The notes under the pieces were generated by a model that did not search any database, was not told where the DNA came from, and saw only the letters and a program-made list of their open reading frames with translations. A DNA stretch of 64,000 nucleotides, from NCBI GenBank assembly GCA_001899285.1, contig MKWA01000015.1, forward strand, positions 609,205 through 673,204. Reading direction: 5' to 3'. Origin of the DNA: Rhizobiales bacterium 64-17. Its GTDB lineage: Bacteria; Pseudomonadota; Alphaproteobacteria; Rhizobiales; Xanthobacteraceae. Position 1 is the stretch's first letter. Each line of letters opens with the position of its first letter. The position numbers and the translations under genes were made by a program. Shown here one piece after another: positions 27,396 to 36,516 of the stretch.

Positions 27396-27740
27396 ATGGC
27401 CGGCGAGCCCAAGGTTCACGATCTGACGCCCGAGGAGGTTGCCCGCGGGCTGACCGAGGGGCGCATGCTTCTGGTCGATGTGCGCGAGCCGAACGAGATC
27501 GCCGTCGAAGCCTATCCCGAGGGCGTGGTCGTGCCGTTGTCGCAATTCGATCCCGCCGCGATCCCGGACCCGGATGGCCGCACCGTGGTGTTCGCCTGCC
27601 GCTCCGGCAAGCGTTCGGTGACCGCCTCGCTCGCCGCGCAGGAGCGGGGATATCCCTACGACCACCATCTGGCGGGGGGTATGCTTGGCTGGAAAGCGGC
27701 CGGACTGCCGACCAAAACTGACACGAACAAGACCGGCTGA
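27396..27740 (+). CDS. Rhodanese-like sulfurtransferase
   Basis: This single-domain rhodanese of 114 residues contains LLVDVREPNEIA near residue 27 and the active-site loop CRSGKRS (Cys near residue 69), which has the six-residue length expected for sulfurtransferases. Such proteins move sulfane sulfur from donors to acceptors. The start at 27396 is preceded by CACGGAGTG and places MAGEPKVHDLTPEEV first. The aminotransferase gene begins nine bases after its stop, so the two genes are probably cotranscribed. Confidence 0.9.
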   Translation: MAGEPKVHDLTPEEVARGLTEGRMLLVDVREPNEIAVEAYPEGVVVPLSQFDPAAIPDPDGRTVVFACRSGKRSVTASLAAQERGYPYDHHLAGGMLGWKAAGLPTKTDTNKTG

Positions 27741-27749
27741 CCTGCCATC

Positions 27750-28907
27750 ATGAACCCGATCTTCGCCGGTCTGCCGGTTTCGGTGTTCGAGGTCATGTCC
27801 GGCCTCGCGCGCGACCACGCGGCGGTCAATCTGGGGCAGGGCTTTCCCGACGATCCGGGACCGGAAGATGTCCGACGCAAGGCCGCCGAAGCCGTAGTCT
27901 CCGGCTGGAACCAGTATCCGCCGATGCTCGGCCTGCCCGAATTGCGCCAGGCCGTCGCTGCGCATTATCAGCACTGGCAGAACCTCACCCTCGATCCCGA
28001 CCGCGAGATCATGATCACCTCCGGCGCGACCGAGGCACTGGCCGGCGCGTTGATGGCGCTGATTGAGCCGGGCGACGAGGTGGTGCTGTTCCAGCCGCTC
28101 TACGATGCCTATCTGCCGCTGGTGCAGCGCGCCGGCGGCGTGCCGAAGTTCGTGCGGCTCGAACCGCCGCACTGGCGCTTCACCGACGAGATGCTGGAGC
28201 GCGCGTTCTCGCCGAAAACGAAGGTCGTGCTGTTCAACAATCCGCTCAATCCGACCGGCACGGTCTATGCGCGCGAGGATTTGGAGCGGCTCGCCGCGTT
28301 CTGTCAGCGCTACGACGCCATCGCCGTTTGCGACGAGGTCTGGGAGCACGTGATCTTCGACGGCCGCGCTCATCTGCCGCTGATCGCGATCGACGGCATG
28401 CGCGAGCGCTGCGTCAAAGTCGGCTCGGCCGGCAAGATTTTCTCGCTCACCGGGTGGAAGGTCGGCTTCGTCTGCGCCGCGCCGCAGGTGTTGCGCGTGC
28501 TGGCGAAGGCGCATCAATACATCACCTTCACCACGCCGCCGAACCTGCAGGTTGCCGTTGCCTACGGCCTCGCCAAGGCCGACGACTATTTCACGACGAT
28601 GCGCGCCGACTTCCAACGCAGCCGCGACCGGTTCGCCGACGGGCTGCGGACGCTCGGTTTTCCGACACTCGACGCGCAGGGTACGTATTTTCTCAACGTC
28701 GATCTGGCGCCGCTAGGTCTCAATCAGGACGACGAGACGTTCTGCAAACGGCTCGTCACCGAGCACAAGGTCGCTGCGATCCCGGTGTCGGCGTTCTATG
28801 CCGACGACCCGATCCGCTCGGTGGTGCGGTTCTGTTTTGCCAAGCGCGACGCGACACTCGACGCGGCGCTGGAGAAGCTCGCCGGCGTGTTGCCACGCGC
28901 GGGGTAA
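27750..28907 (+). CDS. PLP-dependent aminotransferase (class I/II)
   Basis: This 385-residue cytosolic enzyme is a class I/II aminotransferase, with the PLP-binding Lys229 in VGSAGKIFSLTGWKVGF and the upstream NNPLNPTGTVYAREDLE segment. The LGQGFPDDPGPEDVR N-terminus and its overall layout resemble the YbdL/DapC-like methionine or N-succinyldiaminopimelate aminotransferases. The substrate is uncertain: methionine, kynurenine or N-succinyl-LL-diaminopimelate are possible. It is 9 bases downstream of the rhodanese gene and 12 bases upstream of the binding-protein gene, so the three form one transcription unit. Confidence 0.9.
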   Translation: MNPIFAGLPVSVFEVMSGLARDHAAVNLGQGFPDDPGPEDVRRKAAEAVVSGWNQYPPMLGLPELRQAVAAHYQHWQNLTLDPDREIMITSGATEALAGALMALIEPGDEVVLFQPLYDAYLPLVQRAGGVPKFVRLEPPHWRFTDEMLERAFSPKTKVVLFNNPLNPTGTVYAREDLERLAAFCQRYDAIAVCDEVWEHVIFDGRAHLPLIAIDGMRERCVKVGSAGKIFSLTGWKVGFVCAAPQVLRVLAKAHQYITFTTPPNLQVAVAYGLAKADDYFTTMRADFQRSRDRFADGLRTLGFPTLDAQGTYFLNVDLAPLGLNQDDETFCKRLVTEHKVAAIPVSAFYADDPIRSVVRFCFAKRDATLDAALEKLAGVLPRAG

Positions 28908-28919
28908 GGAGAGAGAACG

Positions 28920-30014
28920 ATGCGGCTTTGGTGTGTGATGCTGGTGACCATGGTCGGTGCGCTGTTGCCGATGTCAACGATGGCACAGCAGCGTACGCTC
29001 AATGTCTACAACTGGTCGGATTACATCGATCCGCAGGTGCTGGCTGACTTCACCAAGGAAACCGGCATCAAGGTTCAATACGACACGTTCGACGCCAACG
29101 AGGTGCTGGAGACCAAGCTGCTGGCCGGCAAGTCCGGCTACGACATCGTTGTGCCGACGGCGTACTTTCTCGAACGCCAGATCAAGGCCAGTGTTTTCTT
29201 GCCGCTCGACAAGGCGAAGCTACCGAACCTGAAGAATGCGTGGCCGGAGATCACGCAGCGGCTCGCCGCTTACGATCCCGGCAACCGTTTCGCCGTGAAC
29301 TACATGTGGGGCACGACCGGCATCGGCTACAATGTGAAGAAGGCGCGGGACATCCTCGGCGCTGACGCGCGCATCGACAGCTGGGATCTGGTGTTCAAGC
29401 CGGAGAACCTTGCCAAGTTCAAGGACTGCGGCGTGCATATGCTGGATTCGCCGGATGATATCATTCCGGCGGCGCTGCATTATCTCGGTCTCGATGTGAA
29501 CGCGACCGATCCGGCGACGCTGGACAGGGCCGGCAATCTGATCCTCAAGGTGCGGCCGTTCGTGCGGAAATTCCATTCGTCGGAATATCTCAATGCGCTC
29601 GCGTCCGGAGAGATCTGCCTCGTGGTCGGATGGTCCGGCGACATCAAGCAGGCGCAGAAGCGCGCGGCCGAGGCGAAGAACGGCGTCGACATCGCCTATG
29701 CGATCCCGAAGGAGGGCACGCAGATGTGGTTCGACAATCTCGCGATCCCGAAGGACGCGAAGAATATCGAAGAGGCACACGCCTTTATCAATTATCTGCT
29801 GCGTCCCGAGGTCGCCGCGCGCAACTCGAACTTCATCAGCTATGCCAACGGCAATCTCGCTAGCCAGCCGCTGCTCGACAAGGCGGTGCGCGACGATCCC
29901 GGCGTCTATCCCGATGCGGCGATGATGAGCAGGCTCTATACCGTGCGGGCGCACGATGCGCGCACGCAGCGTGTGATCAACCGATTGTGGACGCGGATCA
30001 AGACCGGGCGGTAA
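28920..30014 (+). CDS. Polyamine-type ABC transporter substrate-binding protein
   Basis: This periplasmic protein of 364 residues resembles PotF/PotD, which bind putrescine or spermidine. It starts with a signal peptide (MRLWCVMLVTMVGALLPMSTMAQQ). The mature sequence has the PotF hallmark LNVYNWSDYIDPQVLADFTKETGI and a later VNYMWGTTGIGYN segment. Tight linkage to the aminotransferase suggests transport of a nitrogen compound, but no permease or ATPase gene lies beside it, so it is an orphan binding protein or works with a system encoded elsewhere. AAGGAGAGAG lies just before the ATG. Confidence 0.9.
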   Translation: MRLWCVMLVTMVGALLPMSTMAQQRTLNVYNWSDYIDPQVLADFTKETGIKVQYDTFDANEVLETKLLAGKSGYDIVVPTAYFLERQIKASVFLPLDKAKLPNLKNAWPEITQRLAAYDPGNRFAVNYMWGTTGIGYNVKKARDILGADARIDSWDLVFKPENLAKFKDCGVHMLDSPDDIIPAALHYLGLDVNATDPATLDRAGNLILKVRPFVRKFHSSEYLNALASGEICLVVGWSGDIKQAQKRAAEAKNGVDIAYAIPKEGTQMWFDNLAIPKDAKNIEEAHAFINYLLRPEVAARNSNFISYANGNLASQPLLDKAVRDDPGVYPDAAMMSRLYTVRAHDARTQRVINRLWTRIKTGR

Positions 30015-30032
30015 GGGACTGCGCTCGGAACA

Positions 30033-30959
30033 TCACGATCTGCGCTCGTCCTCGGGACGCCAGCGGCGGTGTGCCCATAGCCATTGCTCCGGGTATTCGC
30101 GCACCCAGTCTTCGATCACCGACGTCACCGCCTGCATGGTGCCCTGCACGTCGATCGCGCCATCGGCGTCGCGCGCGGGCGGCACCGCCTCGGTCAGCTC
30201 GGCGCGGAAAGTGCGTCCATCCGGCTGGCGGATCATCCGCACGCCGTGAATCGGGCAATCGACATGACGCGCGAGCCGTGCCAGCAGCGCGTTGGCGCGC
30301 GTCGGCCGGCCGAAGAACGTGACCGGCACGCCGCGTAGGGCGTATTGATCGACCAGCATGCCGATATGGCGACCACGCGCCAGTGCGTCGGCGAGCTTTA
30401 CCGGCGCGTCCATGGATGTCGCCATCAGTTCGCCCATGGCACCGGAGCGGATTGCCAGCACCGCATCGGCGGCCGCGCCGATATTCGGCCGGCGATAGAC
30501 CGAGATCGCGTCGAGGCCGTGCGCGGCCGCGACCACCGCCGGCAATTCCCAGTTGGCGAGATGCGCGGTGAAAATAAGCGCCGGCTTGCCGTCGGTGCGC
30601 AGCTGATGGAAGCGGTCGAACGTTTCCGGCGAATAGGTAATGTCGACCGGGCCGGGATTGTCGGGGTCCTCGACGCGAAAGCGATCCATATGCGCGAATT
30701 CGGCGGCGACGCGGCCGAGATTGTCCCACATGCCGGCGATGATGCGCTCGATCTCGTCCGGCGATTTCTCTGGAAACGCTGCGACGAGCTGCGCGCGGGC
30801 GATCTTCTGTTCTTTCAGGAGCGGGCCGACGCGCCGCAGCAGCCACGCGGTGCCGGGCGCGATGCGGCGACGGTCGATCAGCCGCAGGCCGCCGAGCAGC
30901 GCGACCGTGCCGTGACCGGCCAGCGCATCGAGGAAGGCTTTTCCGCGCGGGCGAGCCAT
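30033..30959 (-). CDS. lpxXL: Lipid A very-long-chain acyltransferase
   Basis: This inner-membrane acyltransferase of the LpxL/HtrB family has 308 residues. The catalytic H-x4-E motif is His133-Glu138 (TAHLANWE). It is the last gene of a six-gene set that matches the rhizobial acpXL-to-lpxXL cluster, so it very probably transfers the long (~C28 hydroxylated) chain from AcpXL to lipid A. Its start overlaps the stop of the dehydrogenase gene by one base (TGATG). The N-terminal helix suggests membrane attachment. The assignment to LpxXL rests on synteny as well as on family. Confidence 0.93.
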   Translation of the reverse strand: MARPRGKAFLDALAGHGTVALLGGLRLIDRRRIAPGTAWLLRRVGPLLKEQKIARAQLVAAFPEKSPDEIERIIAGMWDNLGRVAAEFAHMDRFRVEDPDNPGPVDITYSPETFDRFHQLRTDGKPALIFTAHLANWELPAVVAAAHGLDAISVYRRPNIGAAADAVLAIRSGAMGELMATSMDAPVKLADALARGRHIGMLVDQYALRGVPVTFFGRPTRANALLARLARHVDCPIHGVRMIRQPDGRTFRAELTEAVPPARDADGAIDVQGTMQAVTSVIEDWVREYPEQWLWAHRRWRPEDERRS

Positions 30960-31981
30960 CAGAACGTCACGATCACCTTGCCGAACACCTGCCGGCCTTC
31001 GAGCCGCGCGAGGCCGCGCGCGAATTCGGCGAGCGGCACCTCCGTGTCGATCACCGGCAGCATACCGCCGGCCATCTTGTCGAGGCTTTCGCGGATGTTG
31101 CGGATGGTGCAGCCGAACGAACCGAAAATCTTGTACTGCTGCTGGAACAGTTGCATCAGGTTGATCTGCACCGTCGGCCCCGCGGTCGAGCCGCAGGTGA
31201 CGAGGCGGCCGCCGCGCTTGAGCACCAGCAGGGAGCCGTTGAAGCCTTCGCCGCCAACATGCTCGAACACCACGTCGACGCCCTTCTTCTGCGTCAGCTT
31301 GCGCGTGATCGTCTCGAACCGTTGCGTGCGGTAGTTGATGACGTGATCGGCGCCGAGCGCCTTGGCCTTCTCCGCCTTGTCGTCGCTGCCGACCGTGGTG
31401 ATGACGGTGCAGCCGAGCGCCTTCGCCATCTTGATGGCGACGGTGCCGATGCCGGAACCGCCGGCATGAACGAGGATGGTTTCGCCGGGCTGGAGCTTGG
31501 CGTTGTCGAACAGCATGTGCTGCACGGTGCCGAATGCGATCGGCGCGCAGGCGGCGTCACGCAGCGAGACGTTGTCCGGCACCGGCACGACGAGGCGCGC
31601 CGGCATGGTGACGAGATCGCGCGCGAAGCCGTCCACGTGGAAGCCCATGATGCCGCCGACGTTCTCGCACAGGTTATCGCGGCCCTCGCGGCACGCCTTG
31701 CAAGTGCCGCAGGTGAGCGCGCCATACATCGCAACCTTGTCGCCGCGCTTGAACGCGGTGACGCCGGCGCCGACGCTCTCGATGGTGCCGGCCGCTTCCG
31801 CGCCGACGACGAGCGGCAATTTACGCTTGGCGAAGGCCATGCCGCGGAAGCCCCAGACGTCGAGATGGTTGAGGCCGACCGCGCCGATCCTGACCTGCAC
31901 CTCGCCGGGGCCGGGCGTGGGCGGCGCGGGGATGTCGGTCAGTTCAAGCTGGCGGTCGGCGATCAGGGTCAGCGCGCGCAT
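30959..31981 (-). CDS. adh2XL: Zinc-containing alcohol dehydrogenase-like protein of the VLCFA cluster
   Basis: This 340-residue medium-chain dehydrogenase-like protein has the catalytic-domain segment GAEAAGTIESVGAG, four structural-zinc-like Cys in CGTCKACREGRDNLCENVGG, and an NAD(P)H-binding Rossmann motif (VHAGGSGIGTVAIKMAKALG). The order of genes is the same as in rhizobial VLCFA clusters, so it is likely the reductase of that pathway, called Adh2XL in Rhizobium. The start at 31981 is set by MRALTLIADRQLELTDIPAP; upstream in-frame codons add an unrelated 21 residues. The actual substrate is unproven. Confidence 0.88.
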   Translation of the reverse strand: MRALTLIADRQLELTDIPAPPTPGPGEVQVRIGAVGLNHLDVWGFRGMAFAKRKLPLVVGAEAAGTIESVGAGVTAFKRGDKVAMYGALTCGTCKACREGRDNLCENVGGIMGFHVDGFARDLVTMPARLVVPVPDNVSLRDAACAPIAFGTVQHMLFDNAKLQPGETILVHAGGSGIGTVAIKMAKALGCTVITTVGSDDKAEKAKALGADHVINYRTQRFETITRKLTQKKGVDVVFEHVGGEGFNGSLLVLKRGGRLVTCGSTAGPTVQINLMQLFQQQYKIFGSFGCTIRNIRESLDKMAGGMLPVIDTEVPLAEFARGLARLEGRQVFGKVIVTF

Positions 31982-32075
31982 GGAGATATCCAAGAAAAAT
32001 GGATTCACGGGATGGCCCGTGGCCGGGCCGCCGTCAACAGGCAAGGTTTTGCGCTGTTCCGGCCGTAAACCGGGA

Positions 32076-33350
32076 TCAGGCCGGTTCGCGGCCGAAGATC
32101 AGCGAGGCGTTCTGACCGCCGAAGCCGAACGAGTTCGACAGCGCATGCGTGATCTTGGCATCGCGCGCGGTGTTGCCGACGACGTCGAGCGGGATCGCCG
32201 GGTCCGGGACCAGATAGTTGATGGTCGGCGGGATGCGCTGGTGTTGCAGCGTCATTAGCGTGATGACCGCTTCGACCGCGCCGGCGGCCGAGAGCGTGTG
32301 GCCGATCATCGACTTGTTGGAGGTGATCGGGATCGCCTTGGCGTGCTCGCCGAACACCTTGTCGGTGCCAGTGAATTCCATCTTGTCGTTTTCCGGCGTC
32401 GAGGTGCCGTGCGCGTTGATGTGGTCGATGTCCTGCGGCGTCAGGCCGGCATCGTTGAGTGCGTTGACCATGCAGCCGATGATCGGCTTGCCGTCCGGCG
32501 AGGAGCGGGTGCGGTGGAAGCTGTCGGCGAGTTCGCCGCAGCCTTCGACCACGCCGAGGATCTTCGCGCCGCGCGCCTTGGCCGAGGCGAGACTTTCCAG
32601 CACCAGCGCGCCGGCACCCTCGGCCATGACGAAGCCGTCACGGTTTTTCGAGAACGGCTTGGAGGCTGTTTCCGGCACGTCGTTCTGGGTCGACAGCGCC
32701 GACAGGAGCGAGAAGCGGATCAGCGATTCCTGATTGACCGAGCCGTCGGAGGCGACGCACAGCGCCGCGTCGGTTTCGCCGCGGCGGATCGCCTCGACGC
32801 CAAGCTGGATCGCGGTCGTACCCGACGCGCAGGCGGTCGAGAGCGAGATCGGCGAGCCCTTGGTGCCGAAGCGGTCGGCAATGTGATCGGCGACCGAGCC
32901 GAACATGAAGCGGGAATGATAAGTGGGGAACTGCGCGCTGACACGCAGCAGGTCGCGATAGTCGATCGCATCATTGGCGCCGGACGCGACCGCGACTTCG
33001 CGGCGCTGCGGCCATTCGAGTTCGACCGGCGGCACCGCGAGGAACAGCGGGCCGGGGAAGTCGCCCTTGGCGCCGATGCCGGATTCCGCGACCGCCTCTT
33101 CGACGGCAAGGTCGGCAAGCATCTCCGACATGGCGGCGGTGTTGAGCGGCTCCTTGGTCAGATAGTCGATGGTGCCGGCGACGCGGGTCTTGAGGCCATC
33201 GGTAGCGAAGCGGGAGATGGCGCGGATGCCGGACTGTCCGGCGGTGAGCTTGGCCCAGTTGTCGGCCTTGCCGGTGCCGAGCGAGGTGACCACGCCCATG
33301 CCGGTGACGACGACGATCGGGCGTCCGGCCTTGTCCTGCATGGCTGTCAT
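32076..33350 (-). CDS. fabF1XL: Beta-ketoacyl-ACP synthase of the VLCFA cluster (active subunit)
   Basis: This 424-residue condensing enzyme of the FabF type elongates acyl chains with malonyl-ACP. The catalytic Cys174 lies in SLSTACASGTT, and the two catalytic His lie in NAHGTSTPENDKMEF and SNKSMIGHTLSAAG. It is thus a complete ketosynthase. It is encoded directly after a degenerate homologue (15-base gap), in the pattern of a ketosynthase with a chain-length partner. By synteny it is FabF1XL, which helps make the very-long-chain acid of lipid A. Confidence 0.93.
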   Translation of the reverse strand: MTAMQDKAGRPIVVVTGMGVVTSLGTGKADNWAKLTAGQSGIRAISRFATDGLKTRVAGTIDYLTKEPLNTAAMSEMLADLAVEEAVAESGIGAKGDFPGPLFLAVPPVELEWPQRREVAVASGANDAIDYRDLLRVSAQFPTYHSRFMFGSVADHIADRFGTKGSPISLSTACASGTTAIQLGVEAIRRGETDAALCVASDGSVNQESLIRFSLLSALSTQNDVPETASKPFSKNRDGFVMAEGAGALVLESLASAKARGAKILGVVEGCGELADSFHRTRSSPDGKPIIGCMVNALNDAGLTPQDIDHINAHGTSTPENDKMEFTGTDKVFGEHAKAIPITSNKSMIGHTLSAAGAVEAVITLMTLQHQRIPPTINYLVPDPAIPLDVVGNTARDAKITHALSNSFGFGGQNASLIFGREPA

Positions 33351-33365
33351 CGTCTCGGCTCTCCG

Positions 33366-34556
33366 TTAGTCGGCGCGTTCGATCAGGGCCAGTCCTTCGC
33401 CGCGCCAGTGTCCGACGCCGGTCACGACGATCTGCGTCGGCGCGGCAGCGGCCGGTTGTTCGAGCCCGGTCGCATCGCGCGGCGGAAACAGGCTGCCGCG
33501 GCCGAGCGCGATCGCCGCGAGCGCGATGTTCATCGGGAACTGCGGTTCCAGCCCATGACCGAGATAGGTGCCGGAGGCGCGGACGGCAATGCCGCTCCCC
33601 AGATCTTTCAGGAAGGCGTGCTCGTCGGCGGTGGCAGGCGCGGCGCCGGAGGCGCCGGACAGGACCGCATAGCCGGGCTTGAGCTTGGCCTTGATCGTGC
33701 CCCAGAGCGAGGCGAGCGAACGGCGCAGCGCGCCTTCCGAGCGGTTCGAGCGGCCGGCCTCGACGGCAGTGATCTTCGCCAGAGGCTTCACGCCGCGCGC
33801 TTGCGCGTGCTTGCGCGATTCCAGCACCAGGAACGCACCGAGCGAGCCCAAAGCGAGACCGCCTTTCTCGCCGCGTTCCCACACCGGCTTGTGGCTGCCC
33901 TTGAGCGTGTGGCCGCCGAACTCATAGAGCATCAGCAGATCCTGCCGCTCGCCGTTATGCGCGCCGCCGACGAGGACGATGTCGCTTTGTCCGGCGGCGA
34001 TGCGCGAAGCGGCGATCCGCACCGCGTCGACGCCGGCGGCCTCTTCGCCCATGAAGGTACGCGACGAACCGACCACGCCGTGCACGATCGAGATGTTGCC
34101 GGCAAGCAGGTTGGAGAGCTGCGCGAGGAATAGCGTCGGACGCAGGTCGTTCATCAGCCGTTCGTTGAGGAACGCTTCCGGCTTGTCGCTCTTGCCAATG
34201 CCGGTGAGGATCGCGCTGTCGACGGCAACATCGCGCTCGCCGCCGCCGGCGGCGACGATCATGTCCATGCGCGAGAGGATGTCGGTGTTGCCTTTGACGC
34301 CGGCTGAGTCGAGCGCGAGGCCGGCGGCATAGGTACCGATCCGCTGCCACGGCTCCATCTGCCGCTGCTCTTTCTTCGGAATCTGCGTCTCGAACGCCGC
34401 CGGCGCGAGTGGGTGCACGACGAACGGCGCGAACGTCTCCGCATTGGCGGTAATGGTGCCGGCGGTGAGCTTGTCCCAGTGCTGGTCCGCGCCTTCGCCG
34501 AGCGAAGAGACGATGCCGATGCCGGTGATCCAGATGTCGCGATCAGGATTTGGCAT
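33366..34556 (-). CDS. fabF2XL: Ketosynthase-like partner lacking active-site Cys
   Basis: This 396-residue protein has the ketosynthase fold (ITGIGIVSSLGEGADQHW start, KLTAGT) but is degenerate. The nucleophile Cys aligns with Ser165 in VVGSSRTFMG, the first catalytic His motif (NAHGT) is replaced by SGASGAAPAT, and only the region resembling the second His motif remains as TYLGHGLEPQ. That makes it likely to be a non-catalytic subunit like the chain-length factors of polyketide synthases, pairing with the complete enzyme encoded next. The start at 34556 overlaps the end of fabZXL by 14 bases. The gene name is by synteny. Confidence 0.9.
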   Translation of the reverse strand: MPNPDRDIWITGIGIVSSLGEGADQHWDKLTAGTITANAETFAPFVVHPLAPAAFETQIPKKEQRQMEPWQRIGTYAAGLALDSAGVKGNTDILSRMDMIVAAGGGERDVAVDSAILTGIGKSDKPEAFLNERLMNDLRPTLFLAQLSNLLAGNISIVHGVVGSSRTFMGEEAAGVDAVRIAASRIAAGQSDIVLVGGAHNGERQDLLMLYEFGGHTLKGSHKPVWERGEKGGLALGSLGAFLVLESRKHAQARGVKPLAKITAVEAGRSNRSEGALRRSLASLWGTIKAKLKPGYAVLSGASGAAPATADEHAFLKDLGSGIAVRASGTYLGHGLEPQFPMNIALAAIALGRGSLFPPRDATGLEQPAAAAPTQIVVTGVGHWRGEGLALIERAD

Positions 34557-35022
34557 GCGCGGTCGCTCCCACCGGAAATTCGATAACCTTGGCGAGCGCT
34601 TCCATGTGGCCGCGCATGTCCGCATTGGGGAAATCGACGACGCGGAAGGTGATGGTCGCGTCGCAGACGAGCTTGCCGTCGATCCGGCCCTGCGCCTTGG
34701 TCATGGCGAAGCCGGAGCCTTCATGCACCAGCGCCGCGGAGAGATCGAGCGTCTGGCCCGGCTGCACGAAGGTGCGCAGCTTGAGATCCTTCATCGCCGC
34801 GAGAAACGGCATGCGGGCGAAATTGTTGAGGCCGATGATCAGCCAGCCCGAGGTCTGCGCCATCGCTTCGCCGAGCAGGACACCCGGCATCAGCGGATGG
34901 CCAGGGAAGTGGCCCTCGAAGATCGTGCTTTCGGTCGGGACGGTGGCGACGACCTTGATGGTCCGTTCGCTCAGATTGAGATCGGCGATCCGGTCGATGA
35001 GCTGGAAATACTCAAGGCGCAT
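34543..35022 (-). CDS. fabZXL: 3-hydroxyacyl-ACP dehydratase of the VLCFA cluster
   Basis: This 159-residue hot-dog-fold dehydratase removes water from 3-hydroxyacyl-ACP intermediates. The catalytic His38 in IFEGHFPGHPLMPG and Glu52 in LLGEAMAQTSGW are the FabZ active-site pair. It follows acpXL after ten bases and overlaps fabF2XL by 14 bases, so translation is probably coupled. By synteny it is FabZXL, dedicated to the very-long-chain lipid A acid. The house-keeping FabZ is normally elsewhere, next to lpxA. Confidence 0.93.
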   Translation of the reverse strand: MRLEYFQLIDRIADLNLSERTIKVVATVPTESTIFEGHFPGHPLMPGVLLGEAMAQTSGWLIIGLNNFARMPFLAAMKDLKLRTFVQPGQTLDLSAALVHEGSGFAMTKAQGRIDGKLVCDATITFRVVDFPNADMRGHMEALAKVIEFPVGATAHAKS

Positions 35023-35032
35023 GCGGGCCGGG

Positions 35033-35314
35033 TCAGGCGCCTTTCGCGGCGACCAGTTCGTCGATGCGCGCGGCCAGATTCTTGAGCACGAAATACTGCT
35101 CGGTCGTCGCTTTGCCCTCGTTCACCTCCTGGGTCCACTGCTCGAGCGGCAGCTTGATCCCGAAGGCCTTGTCGATGGCGAAGGCGATATCGAGGAAGTC
35201 GAGGCTGTCGATCCCGAGATCGTTGATGGCGTGGCTGTCCGGCGTGATCGTGTCACGCGGGATGTCGCACGTCTCGGCGATGATGTTGGCGACGGTATCG
35301 AAAGTCGAGGACAT
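35033..35314 (-). CDS. acpXL: Specialised acyl carrier protein AcpXL
   Basis: This 93-residue acyl carrier protein carries the very-long-chain fatty acid destined for lipid A. The phosphopantetheine site is Ser37 in [11 protein letters not shown], and the length and C-terminal extension differ from the ~78-residue general AcpP. It is the first gene of the operon that continues with fabZXL, fabF2XL, fabF1XL, adh2XL and lpxXL. The start at 35314 was chosen over an upstream in-frame start because [18 protein letters not shown] aligns with AcpXL. The ribosome-binding site is weak. The promoter probably lies in the 35315-35542 gap, shared with the divergent rlpA-like gene. Confidence 0.95.
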   Translation of the reverse strand: MSSTFDTVANIIAETCDIPRDTITPDSHAINDLGIDSLDFLDIAFAIDKAFGIKLPLEQWTQEVNEGKATTEQYFVLKNLAARIDELVAAKGA

Positions 35315-35542
35315 CTGGGGGTCTCGGGCAGTTCTCGGTGGGAACGGGTATAGGTTCGGGCGCCTGAACCGCAACCCGGTCGAAATCGCTGCCCGTATAC
35401 CGAAGCGGGGCGGGGAGTTCAATGCCGGCCCGGTTAAGCCTGAATTTGGCCCGAAAGCGCCTGCAAAGCGAAACAAATTCGCCATTTCCGACTTAATTGG
35501 TCAGTCCCCCGGAGGGGTGGCCCGTCGCTTTGGAGGCATGCC

Positions 35543-35953
35543 ATGCGGGGCGGTGCACAGATGACTTTCGCGGCCGGGATTCTGAGGCCGACTCTCGGCT
35601 TCGCCCTCGCTCTCGTGCTGATGCCGCTGACCGCAGCGGCGGGAGAGACGCGGAACGCGAGCCTGTCCTCGTCCGGAATGGCCTCGGTCTATTCGCTGGC
35701 GCATTCGGGCCGCAAGACCGCGAGCGGCGAGATCCACCGGGCCAGCGAGATGACGGCGGCACACCGGACCCTGGCGTTTGGCACCCAGGTCCGGGTGACC
35801 AATCGCCGCAATGGCCGCAGCGTGGTGGTGCGAATCAACGATCGCGGCCCGTTCATCCGCAGCCGGATCATCGATCTGTCGCCGGCGGCGGCCAGGGCGC
35901 TCGGGTTCTCCGGCCTGGCGCCGGTTACTCTTGCGCTGGCTGGGCATTCCTGA
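35543..35953 (+). CDS. RlpA-like septal ring protein (double-psi beta-barrel)
   Basis: This secreted protein of 136 residues has a signal peptide ([18 protein letters not shown]) and a double-psi beta-barrel of the RlpA family: [37 protein letters not shown] and [11 protein letters not shown]. The GDRGPF-type and G-x-K-T-A-S-G motifs are those of lytic transglycosylase RlpA. It lacks the C-terminal SPOR domain, so it is a short form. It probably acts on peptidoglycan. The ribosome-binding site GGAGG lies six bases before the ATG at 35543. It is divergent from acpXL. Confidence 0.88.
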   Translation: MRGGAQMTFAAGILRPTLGFALALVLMPLTAAAGETRNASLSSSGMASVYSLAHSGRKTASGEIHRASEMTAAHRTLAFGTQVRVTNRRNGRSVVVRINDRGPFIRSRIIDLSPAAARALGFSGLAPVTLALAGHS

Positions 35954-35971
35954 CCCGGATCGAGCTTCGCT

Positions 35972-36298
35972 CTAGGGGCGGCTCAAGGCGCCCGGGTCGA
36001 TCGGATTGCAGGTCCGCCGCCCGGTGAGGACGCAATCCTGATTCTTGCGCATGGTGGCGATGCTGTCGGCGAGCCAGAACGCGCCGCCGATCAGCAGGAC
36101 GAGGAATCCCACAGCCGCCAGATTGACGATCATCCGGTGGCGGTAATCGGCCTCGGTTTCCGGATTGGTGTCCTGATAGCGATCAAGGTCGGCCGGGGGT
36201 TGCGGTGGCACGACGCTGTGGTGGGTGCCGTCGGAGGACCGCCGGAACTGGATCACCCGCTTGTCTTCGTCGCCCGATGAAGAATTGTTCATCGTCAT
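35972..36298 (-). CDS. Single-pass membrane hypothetical protein
   Basis: This 108-residue protein has a polar N-terminal half (SSSGDEDKRVIQFRRSSDG, then PPQPPADLDRYQDTNPE), one transmembrane helix (IVNLAAVGFLVLLIGGAFWLA, residues ~57-77), and a short tail with two Cys (CVLTGRRTC). The Cys pair would lie on the far side of the membrane and may be disulfide-bonded. I recognise no named family. It converges with the RlpA-like gene and is divergent from the VTT/ATP-grasp gene. The start is the first ATG of MTMNNSSS. Confidence 0.68.
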   Translation of the reverse strand: MTMNNSSSGDEDKRVIQFRRSSDGTHHSVVPPQPPADLDRYQDTNPETEADYRHRMIVNLAAVGFLVLLIGGAFWLADSIATMRKNQDCVLTGRRTCNPIDPGALSRP

Positions 36299-36516
36299 TG
36301 GCTGCAGTTTAGCATATCAGCGGGAAAGGGGCGAAAGTCGGAGGCTGCCCTGAGCTTTATTATTGTCGTTTTGCCGTCACAGCGGCTAAATTAACGGCGG
36401 GGTTACTTCATTCCGTGACCGCCTTGTCCAGGACGATCCAATAATCGATCGGCCCAAGCCGATGCCGGGGACAGAGCGGGGCCGTCAGGCCGCGGTGGGG
36501 ATTTTGGGGGCTGCGC

